DNA of 36,001 bases, taken from NCBI GenBank assembly GCA_041670885.1, contig JBAXYJ010000005.1, positions 1 through 36,001 of the forward strand, given 5' to 3'. The stretch is from JAJBWD01 sp041670885. Its GTDB lineage: Bacteria > Bacillota > Clostridia > Clostridiales > Clostridiaceae. A model generated the notes under the pieces. It worked only from the letters and a program-made list of their open reading frames with translations. It was not told the origin of the DNA and searched no databases. Below are positions 1-7,872 of this stretch, in pieces (the first letter of the stretch is position 1; every line of letters begins with the position of its first letter). The translations under genes and the position numbers were made by a program.

Positions 1-2499
1 ACGATATCTTACCCATTAACTGCAGGTCAACATATCATCGTAGGTAACGTAACTGTGTCTAATGATAGCACAACCTTAACTGTTCAGTATAATACCATAG
101 ATGGCTGGTATATGAAGGAAAATCAGCTGGACGTTTATACAACAGCTCCAACAACGCACCCATCACCAGGTCAGATGACATATAAAAGATCTGGAGAATT
201 AGTACAAACATATTCGGTAAAAATTCCTCTTGAGAATTTTAAAAATGCCACTGAATTATATATCGTAGCACATACCACAGTAGTTAAAGACGGAGTAAAG
301 GGAGAAACAGCATGGGGTGGTTACACAAAAGGAACCGGAGGTGCTTGGTACTATTATATAAAATATAAAGTTCAAAATTTGGGAACCATTATTGTCCAGA
401 AAAATACTAAAGATGGACCAGCCCAGAAGGATGTTCCTTTTAAGCTATATAATGATGATAATACCATAGAACTAAATGGCAGAACAGATTCAAATGGTCA
501 GATTACATTTAATAATCTTCCTTCAGGAAGCTATAAATTATATGAAACAGTTCCTGATGGATATGAAACAGATTTAAAGGATGAAAACAGGACAATCATT
601 TTACAGGAAGGTGCAACTGTTACGAAACAGGTTATAAATACTGAAAAGCCATCAACAATTATTGTCCAGAAAAATAAAGAAAGTAAAGACGGAAAACCTC
701 AGGCTGATGTTGTATTTACCTTATCTGATGGTATCAATAAGCCACTTACCGGAAAAACAAACACTGATGGTCAGTTAAAGTTTGAAAATCTGACTGCAGG
801 AACCTACACCTTGACTGAAACAGTTCCCGGTGAATATAATACAGATTTAAATGATTCCAATAATAAAATAACTGTAAAGCCAGGTGAAATTTTTACTAAG
901 CAAGTTATTAATACCCTGAAACCGGGAGCATTAGTAATTCAGAAAAATATTGGAAGTAAAGACGGGGACCCTCAATCTAAAGTTGAATTTACACTAACTC
1001 ATGGCACTGATCAGCCTCTTACCGGGGAAACAGATGCAAAAGGTGAACTCAAGTTTGAAAACCTGACTCCCGGAACATACATTTTAGCAGAAATTGTTCC
1101 TAAAGGATATTCTTCAGATTTAAATTCAAGTAATAATTTAATAACTGTAAACCCAGGACAAACATTACAATTTCAGGTTATTAATACTCTGGATACTCCT
1201 CCAACAGCAGAGCATGGAAATGTCATAATTCAAAAAAATATTGGAAGCAAAACCGGAGCTCCTCAGTCAAACGTTGAATTTACATTATCTAATGGCACTA
1301 ACCAGCCTTTAACAGGCAGAACAGATGTTAACGGTCAATTAAAGTTTGAAAACCTAGATCCCGGAATTTATGCTCTAACAGAAACAGTTCCTAAAGGATA
1401 TACCACTGATTTACCAACAAACTGTACTGTAGAAGTTAAAGCCGGAGAAATAACTAATAAGCAGGTTATTAACACTGAAAAGCCTTCATCCATCTTAGTA
1501 AAGAAATATATCGGAAAAATAGGTGGAGATCCTCAAGTTAATGTAGAATTTACGCTATCTAATGGAACTGATAAGCCCCTTACCGGGAAAACAGATGCTA
1601 ATGGTCAGTTAAAGTTTGAAAACTTAGCTTCTGGAGTATATACTTTATCCGAAACAGTACCTGAAGGTTATACTACTGATTTAAACTATACTAACAACAC
1701 AATTAATTTAAAACCAGATGAGGATCGAGAAATTCCTGTTGTTAATACAGAAAAACCATCAACTATAATAGTTCAGAAAAATATTAAAAGTGAAACCGGA
1801 ATTCCTCAGGCTGAAGTAGTATTTACATTAACCAATGGCATAAAAACCTATACTGAAAAAACTAACGGTGATGGTCAGATTATATTTGACAACTTAATAC
1901 CAGGAACCTATACTTTATCAGAAACAGTTCCTGCTGATTATAATACGAATTTAACTGATTCCAATAATAAAATAACAGTTAAACCTGGCGAAATCTTTAC
2001 TAAACACGTTGTTAATACCCTAAAAACTGCAGAAATAATAGTTCAAAAGAATATTGATACCATAAATGGAGATCCTCAGGCTGATGTTACATTTACACTT
2101 ACAAATGGAACTGTTAATTTAACTGCTGTAACAAATGAATTTGGTCAGGCTAAATTTGAAAATTTAACTCCCGGCACCTATACTTTATTTGAAATAGTTC
2201 CTAAAGGATATACTACAGATTTAACTGATTCCAATAATTCTATTACTGTTAAACCAGGTGAATCAGCATCAATACAGGTTATTAATACAGCAGATATTCC
2301 AGACGACCCAACTCCAGAAGGTCCGACTGATATCCCAGACGATCCAACTCCTGAAGGTCCGGTAGATATAGAAGATGAAGAAACTCCATATGGGTCAACA
2401 ACTCTTCCACAAACCGGAGGGGTATCACCAGATATGTTCTATATGGTTGGCAGTCTGATCATACTGGCAGGCGCATCAATGTTCAAGAAACGCAGATAA
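1..2499 (+). CDS. LPXTG-anchored surface protein with seven SpaA/Cna-B-like repeats (5' end outside window)
   Basis: The frame is open from base 1 with no stop, so the true start lies upstream; the GTG at 55 is only the first start-like codon inside the window. The first ~125 residues form a separate domain (motifs ETAWGG and AWYYYIKY), followed by seven repeats of about 90 residues, each running from a strand like TIIVQKN through ETVP to VINT. This is the pattern of SpaA/Cna-B (prealbumin-like) domains, where a Lys-Asn isopeptide bond with a catalytic Glu is known; candidate Lys, Glu and Asn are visible in all seven. Next come two 12-residue Pro/Asp repeats (2293-2364), a sortase motif LPQTG (2404-2418), a hydrophobic helix and a KKRR tail. 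Role inferred: a stalk displayed on the cell wall, probably an adhesin. No sortase gene is in the window. A strong terminator follows. Confidence 0.9.
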   Translation, partial: TISYPLTAGQHIIVGNVTVSNDSTTLTVQYNTIDGWYMKENQLDVYTTAPTTHPSPGQMTYKRSGELVQTYSVKIPLENFKNATELYIVAHTTVVKDGVKGETAWGGYTKGTGGAWYYYIKYKVQNLGTIIVQKNTKDGPAQKDVPFKLYNDDNTIELNGRTDSNGQITFNNLPSGSYKLYETVPDGYETDLKDENRTIILQEGATVTKQVINTEKPSTIIVQKNKESKDGKPQADVVFTLSDGINKPLTGKTNTDGQLKFENLTAGTYTLTETVPGEYNTDLNDSNNKITVKPGEIFTKQVINTLKPGALVIQKNIGSKDGDPQSKVEFTLTHGTDQPLTGETDAKGELKFENLTPGTYILAEIVPKGYSSDLNSSNNLITVNPGQTLQFQVINTLDTPPTAEHGNVIIQKNIGSKTGAPQSNVEFTLSNGTNQPLTGRTDVNGQLKFENLDPGIYALTETVPKGYTTDLPTNCTVEVKAGEITNKQVINTEKPSSILVKKYIGKIGGDPQVNVEFTLSNGTDKPLTGKTDANGQLKFENLASGVYTLSETVPEGYTTDLNYTNNTINLKPDEDREIPVVNTEKPSTIIVQKNIKSETGIPQAEVVFTLTNGIKTYTEKTNGDGQIIFDNLIPGTYTLSETVPADYNTNLTDSNNKITVKPGEIFTKHVVNTLKTAEIIVQKNIDTINGDPQADVTFTLTNGTVNLTAVTNEFGQAKFENLTPGTYTLFEIVPKGYTTDLTDSNNSITVKPGESASIQVINTADIPDDPTPEGPTDIPDDPTPEGPVDIEDEETPYGSTTLPQTGGVSPDMFYMVGSLIILAGASMFKKRR
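385..2289 (+). repeat. Seven tandem SpaA/Cna-B-type repeats
   Basis: Repeat units begin near 385, 655, 928, 1219, 1488, 1759 and 2029, with a spacing of about 270 to 290 bases. Each codes for a beta-sandwich-like unit with conserved QKN, DGQ.KFENL, ETVP and VINT positions. Units 2 and 6 are closer to each other than to their neighbours: both share PSTIIVQKN, VVFTL, DSNNKITVKPGEIFTK and NTLK. Some stretches are identical at DNA level, for example a 20-base block ending in AAGTTTGAAAA in units 2 and 5. Confidence 0.9.
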
Positions 2500-2510
2500 A
2501 TTCAAATTAA

Positions 2511-2547
2511 AGAGAATCAACTTTGTGGGTTGATTCTCTTTTTTTTA
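2511..2547 (+). terminator. Rho-independent terminator of the surface protein gene
   Basis: A perfect 11-bp stem, AGAGAATCAAC (2511-2521) with GTTGATTCTCT (2529-2539), closes a 7-base loop and is followed by a run of T. It sits 11 bases after the stop codon of the surface protein. Confidence 0.95.
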
Positions 2548-2548
2548 C

Positions 2549-2755
2549 TTAACATTTATTTTGCCATACTTTTGCTATAACCTGACCATGCTTATTAATT
2601 GTTACAAACTGCCCCGTCTTTTACAGCAGCTTCCCATGGACACTAAAGCACATCTGGTACTTCTCATAATCATCAGCAATATTATTTTGTTCCATACCAT
2701 CATTATAATCGAGTTTAAAATACCAATCATTATTCAGTTCAATAACATTTCTCAT
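2549..2755 (-). pseudogene. Broken remnant resembling the start of a GH2 glycosidase
   Basis: A minus-strand ATG at 2755 has an excellent ribosome site (AAAGGAGG, 7 bases upstream). It opens a 44-codon frame beginning MRNVIELNNDWYFKLDY that stops at a TAA at 2621-2623. The same frame then continues for 23 more codons to another TAA at 2549. The first 18 or so residues resemble, from memory, the N-terminus of family 2 glycoside hydrolases (beta-galactosidase type; M-R-x-I-x-L-N-x-x-W-x-F pattern), which are normally 700 to 1000 residues long. The likely reading is a decayed sugar hydrolase gene divergent from the adjacent LacI-type regulator. It could instead be a genuine 44-residue peptide gene. 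The resemblance is short, so the family is uncertain. Confidence 0.4.
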
Positions 2756-2807
2756 ATCAGCCTCCTTTAACAATTAGATTCTAGTGAATTTTGGCAAAAT
2801 AATCAAT

Positions 2808-2822
2808 AGATAAAATTTATCT
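2808..2822. promoter_or_regulatory. Candidate operator dyad upstream of the LacI-type gene
   Basis: AGATAAA-A-TTTATCT is a perfect 7-bp dyad around a single central A, lying between the divergent remnant (start 2755) and the regulator promoter (2855-2883). Odd-centred short dyads are common LacI-family operators, but AT-rich DNA makes chance palindromes likely. Confidence 0.3.
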
Positions 2823-2854
2823 TTTTATATCGCTACTAATTTGTATTTATATCG

Positions 2855-2883
2855 TTGTATTTATGCATATATATAACTATAAT
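2855..2883 (+). promoter_or_regulatory. Sigma-A-type promoter of the LacI/ABC operon
   Basis: TTGTAT (2855-2860), 17-base spacer, TATAAT (2878-2883). It lies 30 bases before the regulator start codon, whose ribosome site is TAGGAGGT (2901-2908). Confidence 0.7.
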
Positions 2884-2912
2884 TATTATATAGACCAGGT
2901 TAGGAGGTAATA

Positions 2913-3917
2913 ATGAAGAAAAATAAAACTACCATTTCGCTGATTGCAAGTATACTTAATATTTCTCCTATTTCTGTAAGCAGAGCTCTTCTAGGTCAGG
3001 ATGGAGTCAGTGAAGAATTGAGAAATAAGATAATTCTAAAAGCCGATGAGATGGGTTATTTAAAAAATAAAACTAAGGATATAAAAGTATTAGTTCTCCA
3101 CGGCAGACAAAATATCCAGGATAATAGTAATTTTAGTTATATTATTGGATATACTGAAAAAAGTCTTCAGGATATGAATGTTAATTACAGCATAGAATAT
3201 ATCGCAGCGGAAAACCAAATTGATATGTATTTACCCTGCAAGCTTGAAAAAGAAAAATACTATGACGGTGTAATATTTTTAGGAAGGTTTAACAGTAATT
3301 ATGCAGCATTTATAAGGTCAAAGATAAAATCTGCTATTTTTTACTTAGGGTATACGCCATCCTTTGACAGTGATTATGTAAATTTTAATTACAATAATTC
3401 AGGATATAAAGCTTGTGATTATTTAATAGAAAATGGTCATAAAAAAATCGGGTTTATTGGAGGCTGCGACGATTTCAAAAACAGGGAATATTTGTTAGGA
3501 ATTAATTTTTGTTTGGATAAGCATGATTTATATATTAAAAAAGATTATATTATAGAGTCATTTGATAATCTTAAGCAGCATATGGACTATTTAATAAATA
3601 CTGGTGACTTTCCGGATGCCTTTGTATGCACTTTAGATTATGCAGCGCTAAAGCTGATACAATATTTAAACAGCAAAGGAATAAAAGTACCTGATGACAT
3701 ATCTGTAATTGGCTGCGGAAATACAGAAATGTCTTCTATATCCTCCCCTGCACTTACTACTATTGAATTAAATCTTAAATACTCCTGTGAAATTGCAGTA
3801 AGGCTTCTTCTAAGCAGAATTAAAAATCCGGATAAACCTTTTGAAATTATATCAGTCACAGGTAATATAATAGAAAAAAATTCAGTTAAAAAATTAGGTG
3901 ATTACAGTGAATTATAG
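2913..3917 (+). CDS. LacI/GalR-family transcriptional regulator
   Basis: 334 residues, normal for the family. Residues 6-60 form the N-terminal LacI helix-turn-helix and hinge helix region (ISLIASILNIS, VSRALLGQDGVSEELR), with Ile in place of the usual Asp/Glu-Val of the first helix. The rest is a periplasmic-binding-protein-like effector domain, with typical GHKKIGFIGG, VPDDISVIGCGN and SPALTTIELN segments. The start has a strong ribosome site. The gene is followed, with overlap, by two ABC exporter genes, so it probably controls its own operon in response to a small molecule, possibly a sugar or related compound. LacI members usually sit with carbohydrate genes; here the only hint of that is the degraded GH2-like remnant on the other side. 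Confidence 0.88.
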   Translation: MKKNKTTISLIASILNISPISVSRALLGQDGVSEELRNKIILKADEMGYLKNKTKDIKVLVLHGRQNIQDNSNFSYIIGYTEKSLQDMNVNYSIEYIAAENQIDMYLPCKLEKEKYYDGVIFLGRFNSNYAAFIRSKIKSAIFYLGYTPSFDSDYVNFNYNNSGYKACDYLIENGHKKIGFIGGCDDFKNREYLLGINFCLDKHDLYIKKDYIIESFDNLKQHMDYLINTGDFPDAFVCTLDYAALKLIQYLNSKGIKVPDDISVIGCGNTEMSSISSPALTTIELNLKYSCEIAVRLLLSRIKNPDKPFEIISVTGNIIEKNSVKKLGDYSEL

Positions 3918-5652
3918 ATTATTAACTGACTTTTTTAAAAAGCATCGCCTATCTTATATTATAGGAATATTTTTTATGCTCTTTACCTCTTATATTCAAA
4001 CTCTATTTCCCAGGGTTTTAGGAAATACTATTGATATTTTAAAAGTGAAGAATTTCAATAAGACTGATGTAAGTACTAATATTATTTACCTGCTGATTAT
4101 AGCAGCCACTGTCTTTATAACCACCTACTGCTGGAGAAATCTTATCATAGTTAATGCAAGAAAATTTGAATGCAGCTTAAGGGAGTCTCTTTTTTACCAT
4201 TTTCAAAAGCTTCCTGTTGACTTTTACAACAAACATAAAACAGGAGATCTGATAGCCTATGCCATAAATGATATTTCAGCAGTTAGAATGACCTTTGGCC
4301 CTGCAACAGCAATGTCAATAAATGGTGCAGCTATCTGTTTAATATCTATTTATTCTATGACCAGGGTAATAAACTTAAAAATCACTCTGATTGCTCTTCT
4401 TCCTATACCGGTAATAGTTTTTCTCATGCTTAAAATTGGAAGCTTAATTCAAAAAAGATTTAAAAAAGTGCAGGAGTGTTTTGCTGCAATCTCTGATAGG
4501 GTTCAGGAAAACATATATGGGATAAGAGTAATAAAGGCTTATGTCCAGGAATACAGTGAAATGGAGAATTTTCAAAAGCTAAATGATAATATGATGGATG
4601 CAAATATTAAAATGGTTAGAATATCCTCCTTCCTTTCTCCTTTAATTGAAGCAAGTTTCAGCATCAGCTTCGTAATAAATCTTATTTGGGGAGGGAATAT
4701 GGTTCTGGATGGGTCTATATCTCTAGGCTCTTTCATCGCTTTTAATGGGTATCTGGTTATGATAATGAACCCAATTAAATCAATAGGACGAATTTTAACC
4801 ATATTTCAAAGAGGTATAGCATCTCTCAAAAGATTAAATGAAATATTTAATGAGAAAAGTGATATCTTAGAAGGTAAATTAATACCGGATAATATAATCG
4901 AAGGTTCCGTTGAATTTAAAAATCTTTCATTTTCCTATATTAGAGGCTTCTCTGCTCTAAATAATATAAATCTAAAAATCCCAGCAGGAAGCACCTTAGG
5001 CATAATAGGTGAAACAGGCTCCGGGAAAAGCACCTTAGCGAGCCTTTTACTAAAATTGTATAATACAAATGATGGAATGATATTTATTGATGGACATGAT
5101 ATTAATGAGTTTTCATTAAATTCACTGCGGGGAGCCTTTGGGTATGTTCCCCAGGACAGCTTCTTGTTTTCAGCAACAGTATATGATAATATCAAATTTT
5201 TTAAAACCTGTTATACTGATAAGCAGGCAGAAGGTGCAGCAAAGCTTAGCTGCATATATGACAGCATACTTGATCTTCCAAATGGTTTTAAAAGCTTAAT
5301 CGGTGAAAGAGGAGTTAACTTATCAGGTGGGCAAAAACAAAGAATTGCAATTGCCAGAGCATTAATAAAAGATCCTCCAATTCTTATACTGGACGATTCA
5401 CTTTCTGCTGTGGATACCATAACAGAAGATACAATACTTCATAACCTTAAAAATGCAAGAAAAAGTAAAACTTCAATAGTAATAGCCCATAGAATATCAG
5501 CAGTAGAAAATCTGGATAAAATAATTGTTATGAGAAAAGGAAATATAATAGAGGCTGGGAACCACAGTGAGCTGATGGCAAAAGGAGGAATATATTATGA
5601 AACATACATGGAGCAGTATAAAGAAAGAAAAAAGGGACTCCTCTCTTCATAA
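3907..5652 (+). CDS. Heterodimeric ABC exporter, subunit 1 (degenerate-site half)
   Basis: About 581 residues: an N-terminal six-helix exporter domain (to ~320) then a nucleotide-binding domain. Visible are Walker A GETGSGKST (~residue 368), Q-loop YVPQDSFLF, a canonical signature LSGGQKQR, Walker B ILILDDSLSAVD and switch IAHRIS. The residue after the Walker B Asp is Asp, not the catalytic Glu. In heterodimeric exporters (BmrCD, LmrCD, TM287/288) this marks the half that builds the non-hydrolysing site. Two GTG codons are possible: 3898, and 3907, which I prefer because AGGTGA lies 6 bases before it; both overlap the regulator stop. The partner subunit follows with a 56-base overlap. The exported substrate is unknown; drugs, peptides or lipids are all possible. 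Confidence 0.9.
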   Translation: MNYRLLTDFFKKHRLSYIIGIFFMLFTSYIQTLFPRVLGNTIDILKVKNFNKTDVSTNIIYLLIIAATVFITTYCWRNLIIVNARKFECSLRESLFYHFQKLPVDFYNKHKTGDLIAYAINDISAVRMTFGPATAMSINGAAICLISIYSMTRVINLKITLIALLPIPVIVFLMLKIGSLIQKRFKKVQECFAAISDRVQENIYGIRVIKAYVQEYSEMENFQKLNDNMMDANIKMVRISSFLSPLIEASFSISFVINLIWGGNMVLDGSISLGSFIAFNGYLVMIMNPIKSIGRILTIFQRGIASLKRLNEIFNEKSDILEGKLIPDNIIEGSVEFKNLSFSYIRGFSALNNINLKIPAGSTLGIIGETGSGKSTLASLLLKLYNTNDGMIFIDGHDINEFSLNSLRGAFGYVPQDSFLFSATVYDNIKFFKTCYTDKQAEGAAKLSCIYDSILDLPNGFKSLIGERGVNLSGGQKQRIAIARALIKDPPILILDDSLSAVDTITEDTILHNLKNARKSKTSIVIAHRISAVENLDKIIVMRKGNIIEAGNHSELMAKGGIYYETYMEQYKERKKGLLSS

Positions 5653-7402
5653 TCGAAGAAGTCTAATAAGACTATTAAAATTAACCATACCCTATATAAA
5701 GGATATAATACTAGCTGCAGTCTGCGTTCTTATGGTAAATTCTGCCCAGCTTATAAATCCATATATTTTAAAGGTAATCATAGATGATTTTCTTATAAAA
5801 AAAATGCCCCAGGCAGGAATACATTCAATTAATTTCTTAGCATTAGCTTATTTTGCTGTGGTAATTTTAGGCGGCTTTTTCTCCATAAGTCAGGTAAATT
5901 TAATTAATATAGCCGGCCAGAAAATAATGAATAATTTAAGAGGAAGAGTATTTAGAACAATTCAGCTTCTTCCTTTATCTTATTTAGATAAAATGTCTTC
6001 CGGGAAGCTGATTACCAGGGCAACAAATGACGTAGAAGCCTTAAGTGAGATGTATACAGATGTAATTATAAATTTATTCAGTGATGTTTTCCTGCTGATA
6101 GGTATAATTTATACAATGCTTTCTTTAAATGTACTGCTTTCCTTAATTGCTTTTTCTGTTGTTCCAATAATGTTTTTTTTAGTATTTGTGCTTAAGAAAA
6201 AAATTAAGGACAATTTTAAAAACATGAAGATGCTCATTGGAAGAATTAATGGATTTATGGCTGAAAACATATCCGGAATGAAAATAATTCAGATATTTCA
6301 GGGAGAAAAGGAAAAGAGAAAGGAATTCTTGTCAATAAATGATGCATATTATAAAACTACTCTTTTTCAGGTAAAGCTAAACAGTATATTAAGACCAGCT
6401 GCCGATGTATTTCAAAGCTTGGCAGTTGCTCTTTTAATATGGTATGGGATGGAAAGGATAGGAAATGACACCTTGGAAATAGGAGTCCTGTACGCTTTTA
6501 CTACATATATAAAACAATTTTTTTCTCCTATAGCAGACCTGGCAGATAGTTATACTACAATTCAATCTGCCCTTGTTTCAGCAGACAGGATATTTGAGCT
6601 TTTAGATCAGGAAAATGATTTAGAGGACATAGAAAAAGGTGTACAATTAAAGCATATTCAAGGGAGCATAGAATTTAAAAATGTATGGTTTTCTTATGAT
6701 GATAAAAATTGGATATTAAAAGATGTAAACTTTAAACTAAGTAAGGGTGAAACCATGGCCTTTGTAGGTGAAACCGGTGCCGGCAAAACTACAATAATCA
6801 GTTTAATATGCGGTTTTTACCAAGTCCAAAGAGGTGAAATATTAATAGATGGCATAAATATAAATAATATAAGAAAGAAAGATTTGAGGAATAATATTGC
6901 TCTTGTACTTCAGGATGTTTTCTTATTTTCAGGAAATATAGAAGATAATATATCCCTAAATCATAAATTGAAAAAAGAAAAAATAGATGAAGTCTTAAGG
7001 GTATCCTATGCTTATGATTTTGTTTATTCACTTCCAGGAAATATATCCCATAAGGTTATGGAAAGAGGAAATACCTTTTCATCAGGAGAAAAGCAGCTTT
7101 TATCCTTTGCCAGAGCAATAGCTAAGAATCCCTCTATTTTTATTTTGGATGAAGCTACATCAAATATCGATACACATACTGAGGTTTTAATTCAAAAAGC
7201 AATAGAAAATGTAACTAAAGGCAGAACAACTATTGTAATTGCTCACAGACTTTCAACTATTAGAAATTCAGATAACATAGCTGTGCTTAGATATGGAAAA
7301 ATAATTGAAGCAGGCAGCCATATTGAACTGGTAAATAAAAATGGATATTATAAAAAGATGCTGGATGAAGGAGAAAACCAAACAGAGTCAATTTTAGCTT
7401 AG
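5597..7402 (+). CDS. Heterodimeric ABC exporter, subunit 2 (catalytic-site half)
   Basis: 601 residues with an N-terminal six-helix exporter domain and a nucleotide-binding domain: Walker A GETGAGKTT (~390), Q-loop LVLQDVFLF, Walker B IFILDEATSNID with the catalytic Glu, and IAHRLS. Its signature motif is FSSGEKQ instead of LSGGQ. Paired with subunit 1 this gives one full site (its Walker A/B with the partner's LSGGQ) and one degenerate site, as known for this exporter class. The ATG at 5597 has AAAGGAGG upstream and lies inside the end of subunit 1, so translation is probably coupled. No clear plus-strand terminator follows; the hairpin at 7451-7478 has a T-run only on the minus strand. Confidence 0.92.
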   Translation: MKHTWSSIKKEKRDSSLHNRRSLIRLLKLTIPYIKDIILAAVCVLMVNSAQLINPYILKVIIDDFLIKKMPQAGIHSINFLALAYFAVVILGGFFSISQVNLINIAGQKIMNNLRGRVFRTIQLLPLSYLDKMSSGKLITRATNDVEALSEMYTDVIINLFSDVFLLIGIIYTMLSLNVLLSLIAFSVVPIMFFLVFVLKKKIKDNFKNMKMLIGRINGFMAENISGMKIIQIFQGEKEKRKEFLSINDAYYKTTLFQVKLNSILRPAADVFQSLAVALLIWYGMERIGNDTLEIGVLYAFTTYIKQFFSPIADLADSYTTIQSALVSADRIFELLDQENDLEDIEKGVQLKHIQGSIEFKNVWFSYDDKNWILKDVNFKLSKGETMAFVGETGAGKTTIISLICGFYQVQRGEILIDGININNIRKKDLRNNIALVLQDVFLFSGNIEDNISLNHKLKKEKIDEVLRVSYAYDFVYSLPGNISHKVMERGNTFSSGEKQLLSFARAIAKNPSIFILDEATSNIDTHTEVLIQKAIENVTKGRTTIVIAHRLSTIRNSDNIAVLRYGKIIEAGSHIELVNKNGYYKKMLDEGENQTESILA

Positions 7403-7440
7403 CATAATCGGAACTGCTTATAAGCTGCCTGGTAAACTTT

Positions 7441-7478
7441 AAAAAATTAAAAGCTCCATAGGAAAACCTATAGAGCTT
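7441..7478 (-). terminator. Terminator of the small zinc-ribbon gene
   Basis: On the minus strand a 12-bp stem (AAGCTCTATAGG with CCTATGGAGCTT, one U-G wobble) closes a TTTT loop and is followed by TTTTAATTTTTT. On the plus strand the wobble becomes a mismatch and the T-run is missing, so it mainly serves the gene ending at 7494. Confidence 0.85.
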
Positions 7479-7493
7479 ATAGTAATCAAATTA

Positions 7494-7658
7494 CTATCTT
7501 CTGAATCCTCTGTTGTTCTGTTGCTTTCTTGCTTTTCTGCAATCAGGACATCTCTGAGGTTCATTTTCAAATCCCTTTTCTTTGTAGAAAGCCTGCTCGC
7601 CTTCTGTGAAAACGAATTCTTTTCCGCAATCTTTACATACTAAAGTCTTATCTGCCAT
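7494..7658 (-). CDS. Small zinc-ribbon protein
   Basis: 54 residues starting MADKTLVCKDCGKEF. Cys8/Cys11 and Cys37/Cys40 form a four-cysteine zinc ribbon, and the tail is basic (KARKQQNNRGFRR). The frame is open farther upstream, but AAAAGGAGG lies just before the ATG at 7658, which fixes the start. Small proteins of this type are widespread in Firmicutes and have no assigned function that I know of; the basic tail suggests RNA or DNA contact (inference). It is a single-gene unit with its own promoter (7780-7808), a leader of roughly 115 bases and its own terminator. Confidence 0.88.
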   Translation of the reverse strand: MADKTLVCKDCGKEFVFTEGEQAFYKEKGFENEPQRCPDCRKARKQQNNRGFRR

Positions 7659-7779
7659 TTTTATATTCCTCCTTTTTACAAGATTAAAGATTTTTAAATT
7701 GATTAACAAGAATAACCTGCAAAAAGAGGATATGTTGTTATCTAATTTAATCTTTGTATTAATCTCTTAATACTCTATA

Positions 7780-7808
7780 AGTATATCATAAAGATTTTAA
7801 CTATACAA
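7780..7808 (-). promoter_or_regulatory. Sigma-A-type promoter of the small zinc-ribbon gene
   Basis: Minus strand: TTGTAT (7803-7808), 17-base spacer, TATACT (7780-7785). The expected start leaves an untranslated leader of about 115 bases before the gene. Confidence 0.65.
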
Positions 7809-7839
7809 GTATTATTTAAAATATTTTTATTACTAAATC

Positions 7840-7859
7840 ATATGCAGATACACGCATAT
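7840..7859 (-). terminator. Weak hairpin after the chemoreceptor gene
   Basis: ATATGC (7840-7845) pairs with GCATAT (7854-7859) just beyond the chemoreceptor stop. The stem is short and the following minus-strand sequence is AT-rich rather than a T-run, so this is at best a weak terminator. Confidence 0.25.
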
Positions 7860-7872
7860 TTTAACGATTTAT

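Noticed and set aside
2561..2770. 69-residue plus-strand open frame after the surface protein terminator
   Set aside because: It has no ribosome site, has a composition unlike a normal protein and lies opposite the minus-strand remnant, which has an excellent ribosome site.
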